DNA of 12,035 bases. It comes from CAZYSK01 sp964649415 (lineage in GTDB: Bacteria; Chloroflexota; Anaerolineae; B4-G1). Each line of letters starts with the position of its first letter. Positions within the stretch are counted from its first letter, which is position 1. The DNA lies in contig CAZYSK010000135.1 of NCBI GenBank assembly GCA_964649415.1, positions 1 through 12,035 on the forward strand, given 5' to 3'. The translations under genes and the position numbers were made by a program. Shown here one piece after another: positions 1-6,545 of the stretch. The notes beneath the pieces are model-generated. The model saw only the letters and a list, made by a program, of their open reading frames with translations, did no database searches and was not told the origin of the DNA.

Positions 1-90
1 TACCTCGGATGGGGGAAATGCACGATGGGGAGAGGGGGGGGGACTACCTCGGACGGGAGAAACACACGATGGGTAGGGAGTACCTCTGCT
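1..90. repeat. Degenerate G-rich tandem repeat (two copies plus a partial third)
   Basis: Two related units start with TACCTCGGA at positions 1 and 45. Both continue with a GGG run, GAAA, then CACGATGGG and an AG/G-rich tail. A third, mostly diverged copy begins with TACCTC at 81. Spacings are 44 and 36 bp, the difference lying in a nine-G run at 34-42 in the first unit. The stretch is strongly purine-rich on the plus strand. No convincing gene is present: a 73-codon open frame covering 25-246 runs through the repeat, the tRNA remnant and the terminator. The array may extend to the left of the window. Confidence 0.6.
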
Positions 91-99
91 GGACAATAC

Positions 100-168
100 C
101 CACCTATCGGGCAGGTCTTCTGGCTCATACCCCGGAGGTCGCTGGTTCGAATCCAGCCCCCGCTACCT
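100..168 (+). pseudogene. Degenerate tRNA (tRNA-Met-like, CAU); 3' half preserved, 5' acceptor strand lost
   Basis: The 3' half is clearly tRNA-like. The T arm is perfect (GCTGG 141-145, TTCGAAT loop, CCAGC 153-157). It is followed by a 7-nt acceptor strand CCCCGCT (158-164), a discriminator A and CCT. The anticodon CAT lies at 126-128. The arm TCTGG/CCGGA can pair, but its loop has eight rather than seven bases. A short D-arm-like hairpin (ACCT/AGGT, 102-116) is present. The sequence where the 5' acceptor strand should be does not pair with CCCCGCT, which would need AGCGGGG. It is therefore probably not a functional tRNA. It could be a decayed gene or the tRNA 3'-end copy left at the edge of an integrated element. 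A strong terminator follows directly, as for a real tRNA gene. Confidence 0.55.
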
Positions 169-169
169 G

Positions 170-203
170 AAGAGGCACCCCTCAGGGGGTGCCTCTTTCG
201 TTT
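170..203 (+). terminator. Rho-independent terminator after the tRNA remnant
   Basis: A perfect 12-bp stem (170-181 with 186-197) closes a TCAG tetraloop and runs into TCGTTT on the plus strand. It fits transcription from the left through the tRNA-like sequence. On the minus strand only a TT follows the hairpin, so it would be a weaker terminator for the converging AOR gene, whose stop codon lies about 75 bp away. Positions 204-276 show no further feature. Confidence 0.85.
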
Positions 204-276
204 GGGAGAACGGTTTCAGGATTGGAACTTGCTCAAGGTGGTGTGAAATGTCAACCCTTTGACGCCCTGAACTGCT

Positions 277-2163
277 CTACGCTAGCAGATCGTCCAGGCC
301 CAGCTCTCGCAGGCACTCATCGGTCGGTTCTCCGGTTTCCGGGTCCCACCCCATGAGTTCGTAGTAGCGATGCTTGCACCAGTTGAGCTCTTCTTCGGTG
401 ATCTCGCTGCCTGCTATCGGCCCCTCGGTGAATGGTTGCATCACGCGCTTGGGCAGCGTGTCGTCATCAGCGGTGAAGCCCTCGCGTATGTTGAACAATC
501 GCGCCAAGGTATGAGCACGCGCTCCAACATCCAGAATGTCCTGAACGCTATACTCCTGGCCCGTCACGCCCGAGAGCGCCTCTGCGAGATGGTGATAGTC
601 ATAGCAGTAGAAGAAGCAGTTCAGGGCGCAGTCCTGGAAATGCATGAAGTTGACCTCGTGGTACAGGATCTGTATCTTATCCTCGCTCAGCTCGTCCGGC
701 GGCAAGGGCTCGATCTTCTCGTCCATCACGGCGTTGACCCGATTGAGCATCCACCCCTCGCCAGCGAAGTCCGTATCGTGGATGTTGATCATGTGATCGG
801 CGCCGAGCGGTGAGAGGGCATAGCCGATGCCCATGCCGTGCTTGAGCCGCGGCTCGTGCATGGGCAGTTCCTGGCCCTTGATGGTGAGGGTGAAAGGCTC
901 AGTCTCTGGCCCAAAGCGCTTGCTCATACGCGCTGTGCCTTCGGCCATAATGTCGCCAAACCCCTCGCGATTCGCGATCATCTCGATGGTAGGTGCCAGC
1001 ACCTCGGCCTTGCCCCAGCCGTATTCCAGGCCGCCGGTGTCCTCGCTAGTCAGGATGCCCTTCTCGAAGCATTCCATCACAAACGCGATAGACATCCCAG
1101 TGGAGATCGAATCCAGCCCGTAGGCGTTGGCCATCTCGTTCGCCTTCAACACCGCCAGGTTGTCCTCCACCCCGCAGCAGGATCCAAATGCACCCATAGC
1201 CTCGTATTCGGAGCCCCCGTAGACGGGATCGAGCCGGCGATAGGGATCATCGGACTCGTTCTCAAAAACCTGCTTGCATCGCACGGGGCACGCCTGACAG
1301 GTGTCGCGCTCCTTGAGATACATCTCGTAGTTGCGCTCCCCGCTCAGAAGGTGCCGGTTCTCGAACATCGCCTTGGAGAAGTTGCGTGTCGGGAGCCCAC
1401 CCAGCGACCCCCAGCCCATCAGGCTGTCCTGCGTGCCGCGCCCAATGCCGGCCGCTGCCCATGCCATCCGTTGCTTGTAGTTATCTCGCAGCCACTTCGC
1501 GACATCCCTCACCGCATCCCGGTCGACGATCGGCAAGTCCATCGTCCCCCGTACCGCTACAGCCTTGAGGTTCTTGGATCCCATCACGGCCCCCATGCCG
1601 TTGCGCCCGGCGGCTCGGTTGACGTCGTGGATCACGTTGGCGTACAGCACCTGGTTCTCCCCGGCGGGACCGATCTGCGCGACGCGTACGCGGTCATCCC
1701 CAAGCTCATCCCGGATCGCCGCCTGTACCGGGGCGGTCTTCTTTCCCCACAGGTGTTCAGCAGGGCGGATCTCCACCTCCCCATCCTTGATCCACAGGTA
1801 GACGGGCGACTCGGCACGCCCGTGGACCACCAGCGCGTCGAAGCCGGCGCGCTTGAACTCGTGCCCCCAGAAACCTCCCACGTCCGAGTTCCCCAGCGCA
1901 CCGGTGAGCGGCGCTTTGCCTCCGATCCCGTGCCGCCCCGAGCCGGGCAGGTTACTGCCCTGCATGATGCCAGGAGCGACGATGAACAGGTTGTCTGGGC
2001 TGAGTGGATCTGTCCCCGGCGGCAAGTCTCGAAGCAACAAATAGGAAACGACTGCGCGACCACCGACCAACAAGCGGTAGAAATCGTCGCTGGGCTGCTC
2101 GACACGGGTGTCTCCGGACGTCAAATCAACATGCAGGATTTTGCCGTACGTACCGCCGATCAT
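277..2163 (-). CDS. aor: Aldehyde:ferredoxin oxidoreductase (tungsten/molybdenum-pterin AOR family)
   Basis: Oxidises aldehydes to carboxylic acids with ferredoxin as electron acceptor, or the reverse, in the cytoplasm. It should carry a W or Mo bis-pyranopterin and one [4Fe-4S] cluster. The 628 residues match the usual family length of about 600-630. The N-terminus (GKILHVDLTSG, 7-17) and the pterin-binding AGRNGMGAVMGSKNLK (about 185-200) are typical. Cluster ligands are C289, C292 and C296 (CxxCxxxC) with C516 in the DxxxxC motif at 511-516. Start choice: an upstream in-frame ATG at 2208 would add 15 unfamiliar residues, whereas the ATG at 2163 gives the standard family N-terminus and is preceded by a G-rich Shine-Dalgarno (2166-2175). 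It is transcribed away from the GntR operon from a mirror-image promoter, so shared control is likely. The substrate cannot be read from sequence. Family certain, substrate unknown. Confidence 0.95.
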   Translation of the reverse strand: MIGGTYGKILHVDLTSGDTRVEQPSDDFYRLLVGGRAVVSYLLLRDLPPGTDPLSPDNLFIVAPGIMQGSNLPGSGRHGIGGKAPLTGALGNSDVGGFWGHEFKRAGFDALVVHGRAESPVYLWIKDGEVEIRPAEHLWGKKTAPVQAAIRDELGDDRVRVAQIGPAGENQVLYANVIHDVNRAAGRNGMGAVMGSKNLKAVAVRGTMDLPIVDRDAVRDVAKWLRDNYKQRMAWAAAGIGRGTQDSLMGWGSLGGLPTRNFSKAMFENRHLLSGERNYEMYLKERDTCQACPVRCKQVFENESDDPYRRLDPVYGGSEYEAMGAFGSCCGVEDNLAVLKANEMANAYGLDSISTGMSIAFVMECFEKGILTSEDTGGLEYGWGKAEVLAPTIEMIANREGFGDIMAEGTARMSKRFGPETEPFTLTIKGQELPMHEPRLKHGMGIGYALSPLGADHMINIHDTDFAGEGWMLNRVNAVMDEKIEPLPPDELSEDKIQILYHEVNFMHFQDCALNCFFYCYDYHHLAEALSGVTGQEYSVQDILDVGARAHTLARLFNIREGFTADDDTLPKRVMQPFTEGPIAGSEITEEELNWCKHRYYELMGWDPETGEPTDECLRELGLDDLLA

Positions 2164-2266
2164 ATCTTCCCCCCTATGTGTAGTGTATGCGATTGCATGG
2201 AAGCTCAACTCAGTCGCCCCGGCAGGACGAGCTATCGAAGGTGCCTGCCCACTCCAACCCTATCAT

Positions 2267-2295
2267 ATTATATATCATTTCATATTTTCTGTCAA
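2267..2295 (-). promoter_or_regulatory. Sigma-70-type promoter for AOR
   Basis: Read on the minus strand: TTGACA at 2295-2290, a 17-bp spacer, and TATAAT at 2272-2267. Both hexamers and the spacing are perfect consensus. Transcription would begin near 2260, giving AOR a leader of about 97 nt. That leader contains a weak GGCAGG/CCTGCC hairpin (2221-2249) with a 17-nt loop and no obvious riboswitch. Such a strong promoter probably needs repression. Confidence 0.85.
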
Positions 2296-2299
2296 GAGA

Positions 2300-2318
2300 T
2301 TTGCGTCAAAACGCCAAA
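2300..2318. promoter_or_regulatory. Candidate operator between the two -35 boxes
   Basis: TTTGCGT-CAAA-ACGC-C-AAA is an imperfect dyad (core GCGT caaa ACGC, 2303-2314). It lies in the 38-bp segment between the outward-facing -35 hexamers, close to but not exactly on the symmetry axis of the large inverted repeat (about 2314.5). A regulator bound here could act on both promoters. It is a short palindrome and may be chance. Confidence 0.3.
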
Positions 2319-2333
2319 AACTAACAGATTCAC

Positions 2334-2362
2334 TTGACAAGAAATATAATTTGATATATAAT
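2334..2362 (+). promoter_or_regulatory. Sigma-70-type promoter for the GntR-led operon
   Basis: TTGACA (2334-2339), a 17-bp spacer, and TATAAT (2357-2362) are perfect consensus. Transcription would start near 2369, about 100 nt before the GntR start codon. An in-frame ATG at 2363 overlaps the -10 box and so cannot be the translation start from this promoter. No other strong promoter was seen before the following genes, so this one probably serves the operon through to the window end. Confidence 0.88.
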
Positions 2363-2459
2363 ATGGGTGTACGTAGAGTCCCCCTTATCACACGAAGCGA
2401 GCATCATTCAATGCAAGGCACACAACGTTCGCGTCACACTTCGACCGATCCTTCTCCAC

Positions 2460-2465
2460 GGAGGT
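2460..2465 (+). promoter_or_regulatory. Ribosome binding site that fixes the GntR start
   Basis: GGAGGT lies 5 nt before the ATG at 2471. In-frame ATGs further upstream (2363, 2411) have no comparable site, so 2471 is the preferred start. Confidence 0.75.
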
Positions 2466-2470
2466 CAAGT

Positions 2471-3151
2471 ATGGCCAACCCAGTACTTGGCAGCGAATCT
2501 GATACCCCGGCGTACACCGACGTAGAGCGCGCCATTCGTTTTCTCCGCGAGGCTCTCCTGAGAGGTGATTACGTCCCGGGTCAGAGGTTGCACCAGAAAG
2601 AATTGACCGAGCAGCTTGACATGAGCCCTACCCCAATCAGAGAGGCTCTTCGTCTACTGGAAGCTCAAGGTTTCTTGGAACGCGTTCCCTACAAGGGTGT
2701 CTATGTGAGGGAGGTGTCGCCGGATGAAAGCAAGGAAGTCAGCGTGATTCGTTCCGCGCTCGAAGGTCTGGCGACGAAGATGGCGGTGCCGAGACTCACA
2801 GATGAAGACGTCGCTGCACTAGAGGCGTTACTGGAACAGATGAAAGAATCCTGGGACCAAATGAACCTCAGGCGACTGCGCCGATCCAACTACCAGTTTC
2901 ATTCTCTGATATACAAGAAATCTGGGTCTCAGCGCCTCTGCGACATGATCGTAGGTCTATGGCCGCAGTTCGCCACCGATCTCCTGTGGATGATACCTGG
3001 CCGAGCTGAGCGGTCGATCCAGCAACACCAGGCTGTTCTGGAGGCGATCCGGGAGGGCAACGTCGAAGCTGCTGCTGAGTTGATGTCAGACCACATCCTG
3101 ACAGCCGGTGAGTCAATCACGAAATTCTTGAGGAGCCAGCAGAATGAGTGA
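2471..3151 (+). CDS. GntR-family transcriptional regulator, FCD (FadR) subfamily
   Basis: A 226-residue DNA-binding regulator. The N-terminal winged helix-turn-helix spans about 15-80, with the typical PGQRLHQKELTEQLDMSPTP (36-55), then IREALRLLEAQGFL and the wing. The all-helical FCD ligand-binding domain follows (about 85-220). Its likely metal- or ligand-binding histidines are in NYQFHSL (H144), QQHQAVLEAI (H186) and MSDHI (H208). FCD regulators usually sense carboxylic acids and often repress their own operon. That fits the carboxylate and CoA enzymes downstream and the symmetric divergent promoter upstream (inference). A longer in-frame frame extends back to 2108 but would run through the promoter, so it is rejected. 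The gene overlaps the next one by 8 bp, indicating translational coupling. Confidence 0.93.
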   Translation: MANPVLGSESDTPAYTDVERAIRFLREALLRGDYVPGQRLHQKELTEQLDMSPTPIREALRLLEAQGFLERVPYKGVYVREVSPDESKEVSVIRSALEGLATKMAVPRLTDEDVAALEALLEQMKESWDQMNLRRLRRSNYQFHSLIYKKSGSQRLCDMIVGLWPQFATDLLWMIPGRAERSIQQHQAVLEAIREGNVEAAAELMSDHILTAGESITKFLRSQQNE

Positions 3152-4565
3152 TGAGCATCCAAGACGAAAGGAACGATCTGGAGTGACCCCACAGAGATAC
3201 ATCAGCGAACAGATAGCGGAACTGAGCGTGAACTTTCGATATGAGGACCTCCCGGAGGAAGCACGGAGGAAAGCGGCCAACCTGATCCTCGACCTGCTGG
3301 GCTCGATGATTGGCTCCAGGCAGATTGAGTCGAGCCGTATCGCAGCTGAAGTGGCCCTGGAGTTGGGCGGCCCGGAGGAGAGCACCGTTATCGGCTACAA
3401 TCGGAGAGTGGCAGCGCCGCACGCTGCTTTCGCCAATGCGATCCAGGGCTACGCCTTCGACTTCACGGACGACCACAACCAGTCGAACTCACACTCCAGT
3501 GCGGCGACGGTCCCCGTGAGCCTGGCGCTGGGCGAGAAGCTGAACGCCAACGGGAAAGAGGTCGTCGAGGCAGTTGCCCTGGGAAACGAGATGGTATGCC
3601 GATTGGGCTCAGCGTTTCTGGGCAAGACATACTATCAGGGCTTCCACCCCACCAGCACCTGCGGTACGTTCGGTGCCACAATCGCGGCAGCCAAGCTACT
3701 GAAACTGGATTTTCAGCAGACAGTCCACAGTCTGGGTATCGCCGGAAGCCAGGTTGGAGGACTGATGGCCTGGAACACATCGGGCTCGTACACGAAGCGC
3801 CTGCAGGCCGGACACCCGGCCATGGTGGGTATTGTCTCTGCCATGATGGCTCAGAAAGGATTCAACGGTCCCCCGGCGATCTTCGAGGGAGAAGACGGCT
3901 TCCTACAAGCCTACTCCTACAATCGGGAGTATGACACGAGCTGGATTACCGATGGGTTGGGAGAGACGTGGGTCTTCGCCAAAACGAGTATCAAGGTCTA
4001 TCCATGCTGCCGGTACTCGGCAGGACATCTGGACGCGTGCCTGGATGTCGCAAATCAGTATCGGCCCGACCCAGATAAGATAGACCGCATCCTCATCCGC
4101 TCGTCGGACTACACCATCAGGTTGCTGGCACGCCCGCGCAAGATGGACCCTCAGAACGTGGTAGATACACAGTTCAGCATGCCGTGGCAAGCGGCAATTG
4201 CGCTGATAGACCGCAAGATTGACGTTGACACGTTCGTGGAGGAGAACATACACCGGCCGGACGTACGGCGGCTTATGAAAAAGGTAACCTGGGAGGTAGA
4301 CGACGAGTTCGAGCGCCGATACCCCGAGCACTACTCGTGCGCAGTGACGGTGACGATGGAAGATGGCACAGAGTACACCTCCGTGGTTGATGATCCAAAG
4401 GGGGACTGGCGCAATCCGGTCACTCAGCAAGAACTTGAAAGCAAATTCGTCAATCTGGCAATGCGCGAGATCAAGGACGAAGAGAGGGTTGCGCGTATCG
4501 TCAACTTCGTGACGGGTATCCACGAGGTGGAAGACGTTGCCAAGCTGTTTGCCCTGCTCAGCTAG
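3144..4565 (+). CDS. MmgE/PrpD family protein (2-methylcitrate dehydratase / cis-aconitate decarboxylase fold)
   Basis: A 473-residue cytoplasmic enzyme of a family that includes 2-methylcitrate dehydratase (PrpD), cis-aconitate decarboxylase (makes itaconate) and iminodisuccinate epimerase. The diagnostic segments are YAFDFTDDH...SHSSAA (103-120), GFHPTSTCGTFGATIAAAK (166-184), TKRLQAGHPA (217-226) and KVYPCCRYSAGH (284-295). Candidate active-site residues are D106, H117, H168, K218 and K284; their spacing resembles the D/H/H/K/K set of cis-aconitate decarboxylase, but such residues are broadly shared in the family. It starts inside the end of the GntR gene with GAGGAG about 7 nt upstream. 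The next genes (LeuCD-type, PrpF-type) argue for a tricarboxylate or methylated relative as substrate. Dehydratase, decarboxylase or epimerase activity cannot be separated by eye. Confidence 0.93.
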   Translation: MSDEHPRRKERSGVTPQRYISEQIAELSVNFRYEDLPEEARRKAANLILDLLGSMIGSRQIESSRIAAEVALELGGPEESTVIGYNRRVAAPHAAFANAIQGYAFDFTDDHNQSNSHSSAATVPVSLALGEKLNANGKEVVEAVALGNEMVCRLGSAFLGKTYYQGFHPTSTCGTFGATIAAAKLLKLDFQQTVHSLGIAGSQVGGLMAWNTSGSYTKRLQAGHPAMVGIVSAMMAQKGFNGPPAIFEGEDGFLQAYSYNREYDTSWITDGLGETWVFAKTSIKVYPCCRYSAGHLDACLDVANQYRPDPDKIDRILIRSSDYTIRLLARPRKMDPQNVVDTQFSMPWQAAIALIDRKIDVDTFVEENIHRPDVRRLMKKVTWEVDDEFERRYPEHYSCAVTVTMEDGTEYTSVVDDPKGDWRNPVTQQELESKFVNLAMREIKDEERVARIVNFVTGIHEVEDVAKLFALLS

Positions 4566-4616
4566 CACCCACGCAAACGGGGGGGAGTCGCCACAGACCT
4601 CCCGTTCTGATGAGGC

Positions 4617-4721
4617 GGACATTGACCGTGCGTCCGTGGACATTGATCGTACGTCCGTGGACATTGATCGTACGTCCGCGGACATTGACCGTGCGTCCGC
4701 GGACATTGATCGTGCGTCCGC
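4617..4721 (+). repeat. Five tandem 21-bp repeats upstream of leuC
   Basis: Five head-to-tail units begin with GGACATTGA at 4617, 4638, 4659, 4680 and 4701 and end with CGTCCG plus T or C. They differ only at unit positions 10 (C/T), 14 (G/A) and 21 (T/C). Each unit begins with GGAC and has GTCC near its end. Neighbouring units therefore form short palindromes at their junctions: GTCCGCGGAC is perfect at the unit 3/4 and 4/5 borders. Twenty-one bp is two helical turns, so bound proteins would stack on one DNA face. It is also seven codons, and five of six frames stay open. The array fills most of the 171 bp between the PrpD-family stop and the leuC start and ends 15 bp before leuC. Function unknown: operator array, RNA structure or slippage product. 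Confidence 0.95.
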
Positions 4722-4736
4722 AGGGAATCTGCTGCC

Positions 4737-6011
4737 ATGAATATGACAATGACGGAGAAGATCCTGGCTCGAGCGTCGGGGCAGGCACAGGTGAAGCCGG
4801 GAGAGATTGTCAAAGTACCCGCCGACCTCGTCTTTGGACAGGACACGACGATGCCCTTGGCCGTGATCGAATTCAGACGGATGGGGGCCGAGCACGTGTT
4901 CGATCCCGACAGAGTAGCTATCGTGTGCGATCATTTCGTGCCGAACGCTACTGTGCTGGCCGCTGAACAGACCAAGTACTTGCGAGAGTTTGCCGGCGAA
5001 CAGGGTATTGCGCACTACTTCGAGGCCGGGCGGGGTGAGAACTTCGGAGTGGAGCACGCGCTTCTCCCAGAAGAAGGCCTGATACGGCCAGGGATGGTCG
5101 TCGTAGGCGCTGACTCGCACACGACGTCGTATGGCGCACTGGGAGCCTTCGCGTCTGGATTCGGCAGTACGGATGTCGCAGCTGCCATGGCGTTGGGCAA
5201 GGTATGGCTGTGCGTTCCAGAGACGATGCTCTTTGTCTATGAAGGTGAGTTGGGATCCTGGGTAGGAGCAAAAGACCTGGTCCTATACACGATAGGGAAA
5301 ATCGGCGTTAAGGGCGCTCTCTACCGTACCATGGAGCTGGTCGGGTCGGTCATCGAGTCACTATCGGTAGATCAACGACTGACTATGTGCAACATGGCTG
5401 TCGAAGCGGGGGCGAAGAACGCCATCGTGCCCGTGGACCGGGAGACAGAGCGATACCTGAAGGCCGTGGGGGTGCAGGCTGTGCCCGTCTACAACTCCGA
5501 TCCCGATGCCCGGTACCACTCAGTGACTGAAATTAACGTGCGCGAGATCGAGCCTCAGGTGGCGTGCCCTTCCTCTCCTGACAACGTGAAGCCCCTGAGC
5601 GAAGTGATGGGAACGAAGGTGGACGCGGCCTTCATCGGCTCTTGCACGAACGGACGGATTGATGATCTACGTAGGGCTGCACGCGTTCTTGACGGTAAGC
5701 ACGTTTCTCGTGATCTGCGCCTTATCGTGATTCCGGCCACGCAGAACATCTATCTCCAGGCGCTCCGGGAAGGACTGTTGGAGGTTTTCGCGAAGGCGGG
5801 TGCGGCGGTCAGCACGCCCACCTGCGGACCGTGTTTTGGTGGCCATATGGGTCTGCTAGCAGCCGGTGAGCGCGTGATAGCGACGACGAATCGGAACTTC
5901 GTGGGGAGGATGGGCCACCCCGAGAGCGAGGTCTTCCTTTCGTCTCCAGTTGTGGCGGCAGCCTCTGCGGTAATGGGCCGGATCGCGCATCCCGATGAAG
6001 TCGTGAGGTGA
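4737..6011 (+). CDS. leuC: LeuC/homoaconitase-type dehydratase, large subunit (aconitase family)
   Basis: Large [4Fe-4S] subunit of a two-subunit hydro-lyase related to 3-isopropylmalate dehydratase, homoaconitase and dimethylmaleate hydratase. At 424 residues it matches the short bacterial/archaeal LeuC2/HacA group rather than the roughly 470-residue enterobacterial LeuC. Cluster ligands are C303 in GSCTNGR and C363 and C366 in TPTCGPCFGG. Substrate and structural motifs include CDHFVPN (64-70), GADSHTTSYGALGAF (124-138) and TTNRNFVGRMG (383-393). The weak AGGGA site (4722-4726) lies at the end of the 21-bp array, 10 nt before the ATG. Its small subunit follows after 4 bp. In a leucine operon leuA or leuB would be expected nearby; here the partners are PrpD-, PrpF- and CoA-ligase-type genes, so a catabolic role is more likely. 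The symbol denotes the family, not proven isopropylmalate activity. Confidence 0.93.
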   Translation: MNMTMTEKILARASGQAQVKPGEIVKVPADLVFGQDTTMPLAVIEFRRMGAEHVFDPDRVAIVCDHFVPNATVLAAEQTKYLREFAGEQGIAHYFEAGRGENFGVEHALLPEEGLIRPGMVVVGADSHTTSYGALGAFASGFGSTDVAAAMALGKVWLCVPETMLFVYEGELGSWVGAKDLVLYTIGKIGVKGALYRTMELVGSVIESLSVDQRLTMCNMAVEAGAKNAIVPVDRETERYLKAVGVQAVPVYNSDPDARYHSVTEINVREIEPQVACPSSPDNVKPLSEVMGTKVDAAFIGSCTNGRIDDLRRAARVLDGKHVSRDLRLIVIPATQNIYLQALREGLLEVFAKAGAAVSTPTCGPCFGGHMGLLAAGERVIATTNRNFVGRMGHPESEVFLSSPVVAAASAVMGRIAHPDEVVR

Positions 6012-6015
6012 TGAA

Positions 6016-6531
6016 ATGATCATAGAGGGACGCGCCTGGAAACTGGGTGACAACGTGGATACGGATCAATTGGTACCGGGGCGGTACCTGAGCTTGACAG
6101 ATCCCCAGGAGTTGGCTTCTCATTGCCTTGAAGACATGATTCCTCGGTTTCATGAACTTGTCCGACCGGGCGACGTCGTCGTTGCCGGGGAGAACTTCGG
6201 GTGTGGAAGCTCGCGCGAGCACGCTCCCGCTGCCATGAAGGCGCTGGGCATATCCTGCCTCCTGGCAACTTCCTATGCCCGGATCTTCTTCCGGAATTGC
6301 ATCAACCTCGGGCTGCCTGCACTCACCTCACCAGAGTCCATCTCGGGTATCCAAGATGGGGACGAGGTTCGTATTGATGTGAAAACGGGAGAGATCGAGA
6401 ACCTGACACACCCGTTTCGATGCTCGGCTCCGCCTTTGGCTCCGTTTCTGATTGAGATCATCGAAGCAGGCGGATTGACGACTTACGTGCGAGAACAACT
6501 GGACGCCAGGACGCCCGTACCCAGAGAGTAG
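6016..6531 (+). CDS. leuD: LeuD-type dehydratase, small subunit
   Basis: The 171-residue swivelling-domain subunit pairs with the LeuC-type protein to complete the hydratase active site. GDNVDTDQLVPGRYL (11-25) and GENFGCGSSREHAP (58-71) are the family signatures; the second holds the catalytic Ser and substrate-binding Arg. The length matches the archaeal-type LeuD (about 160-170) rather than the roughly 200-residue E. coli form. The specificity loop after GRYL reads YLSL (24-27). Known archaeal enzymes carry YLVY (isopropylmalate) or YLRT (homoaconitate), so this one may accept another substrate (inference). AGGTGAT overlapping the leuC stop serves as the Shine-Dalgarno. Confidence 0.93.
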   Translation: MIIEGRAWKLGDNVDTDQLVPGRYLSLTDPQELASHCLEDMIPRFHELVRPGDVVVAGENFGCGSSREHAPAAMKALGISCLLATSYARIFFRNCINLGLPALTSPESISGIQDGDEVRIDVKTGEIENLTHPFRCSAPPLAPFLIEIIEAGGLTTYVREQLDARTPVPRE

Positions 6532-6545
6532 AGAGGAATAGAACT

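Larger units (their letters stand above)
2264..2365. repeat. 14-bp perfect inverted repeat enclosing divergent promoters
   Basis: CATATTATATATCA at 2264-2277 is the exact reverse complement of TGATATATAATATG at 2352-2365. The arms are 74 bp apart. Each arm contains the -10 hexamer of one of the two divergent promoters. The similarity continues inward through the spacers to the -35 boxes, so roughly 36 bp on each side are near mirror images. This suggests duplication of one promoter/operator unit in opposite orientation, or strong selection for the same operator at both promoters. The GntR regulator encoded next door is the obvious candidate binder (inference). Confidence 0.85.

Noticed and set aside
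25..246. 73-codon open frame across repeat, tRNA remnant and terminator
   Set aside because: It reads through a structured RNA remnant and a strong terminator hairpin, so it is not a plausible protein gene.
2221..2249. Riboswitch-like hairpin in the AOR leader
   Set aside because: Only a 6-bp GGCAGG/CCTGCC stem with a 17-nt loop; no known riboswitch core is visible.
838..2337. 499-codon plus-strand open frame opposite AOR
   Set aside because: It lies antisense to a gene with clear AOR motifs, has no recognisable domain, and its end runs through the divergent promoters. It is a shadow of GC-rich coding sequence.
2108..2470. N-terminal extension of the GntR regulator
   Set aside because: It would require translation upstream of and through the promoter. 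The ATG at 2471 has a good ribosome site and gives the normal family length.
4617..4721. CRISPR array
   Set aside because: Units are directly adjacent with no unique spacers, and no cas genes are present.
3903..5120. 405-codon minus-strand open frame spanning the PrpD-family end, the 21-bp array and the leuC start
   Set aside because: It is antisense to two well-supported genes and stays open across the array only because 21 is a multiple of three. Its heptad peptide is a by-product of the repeat.
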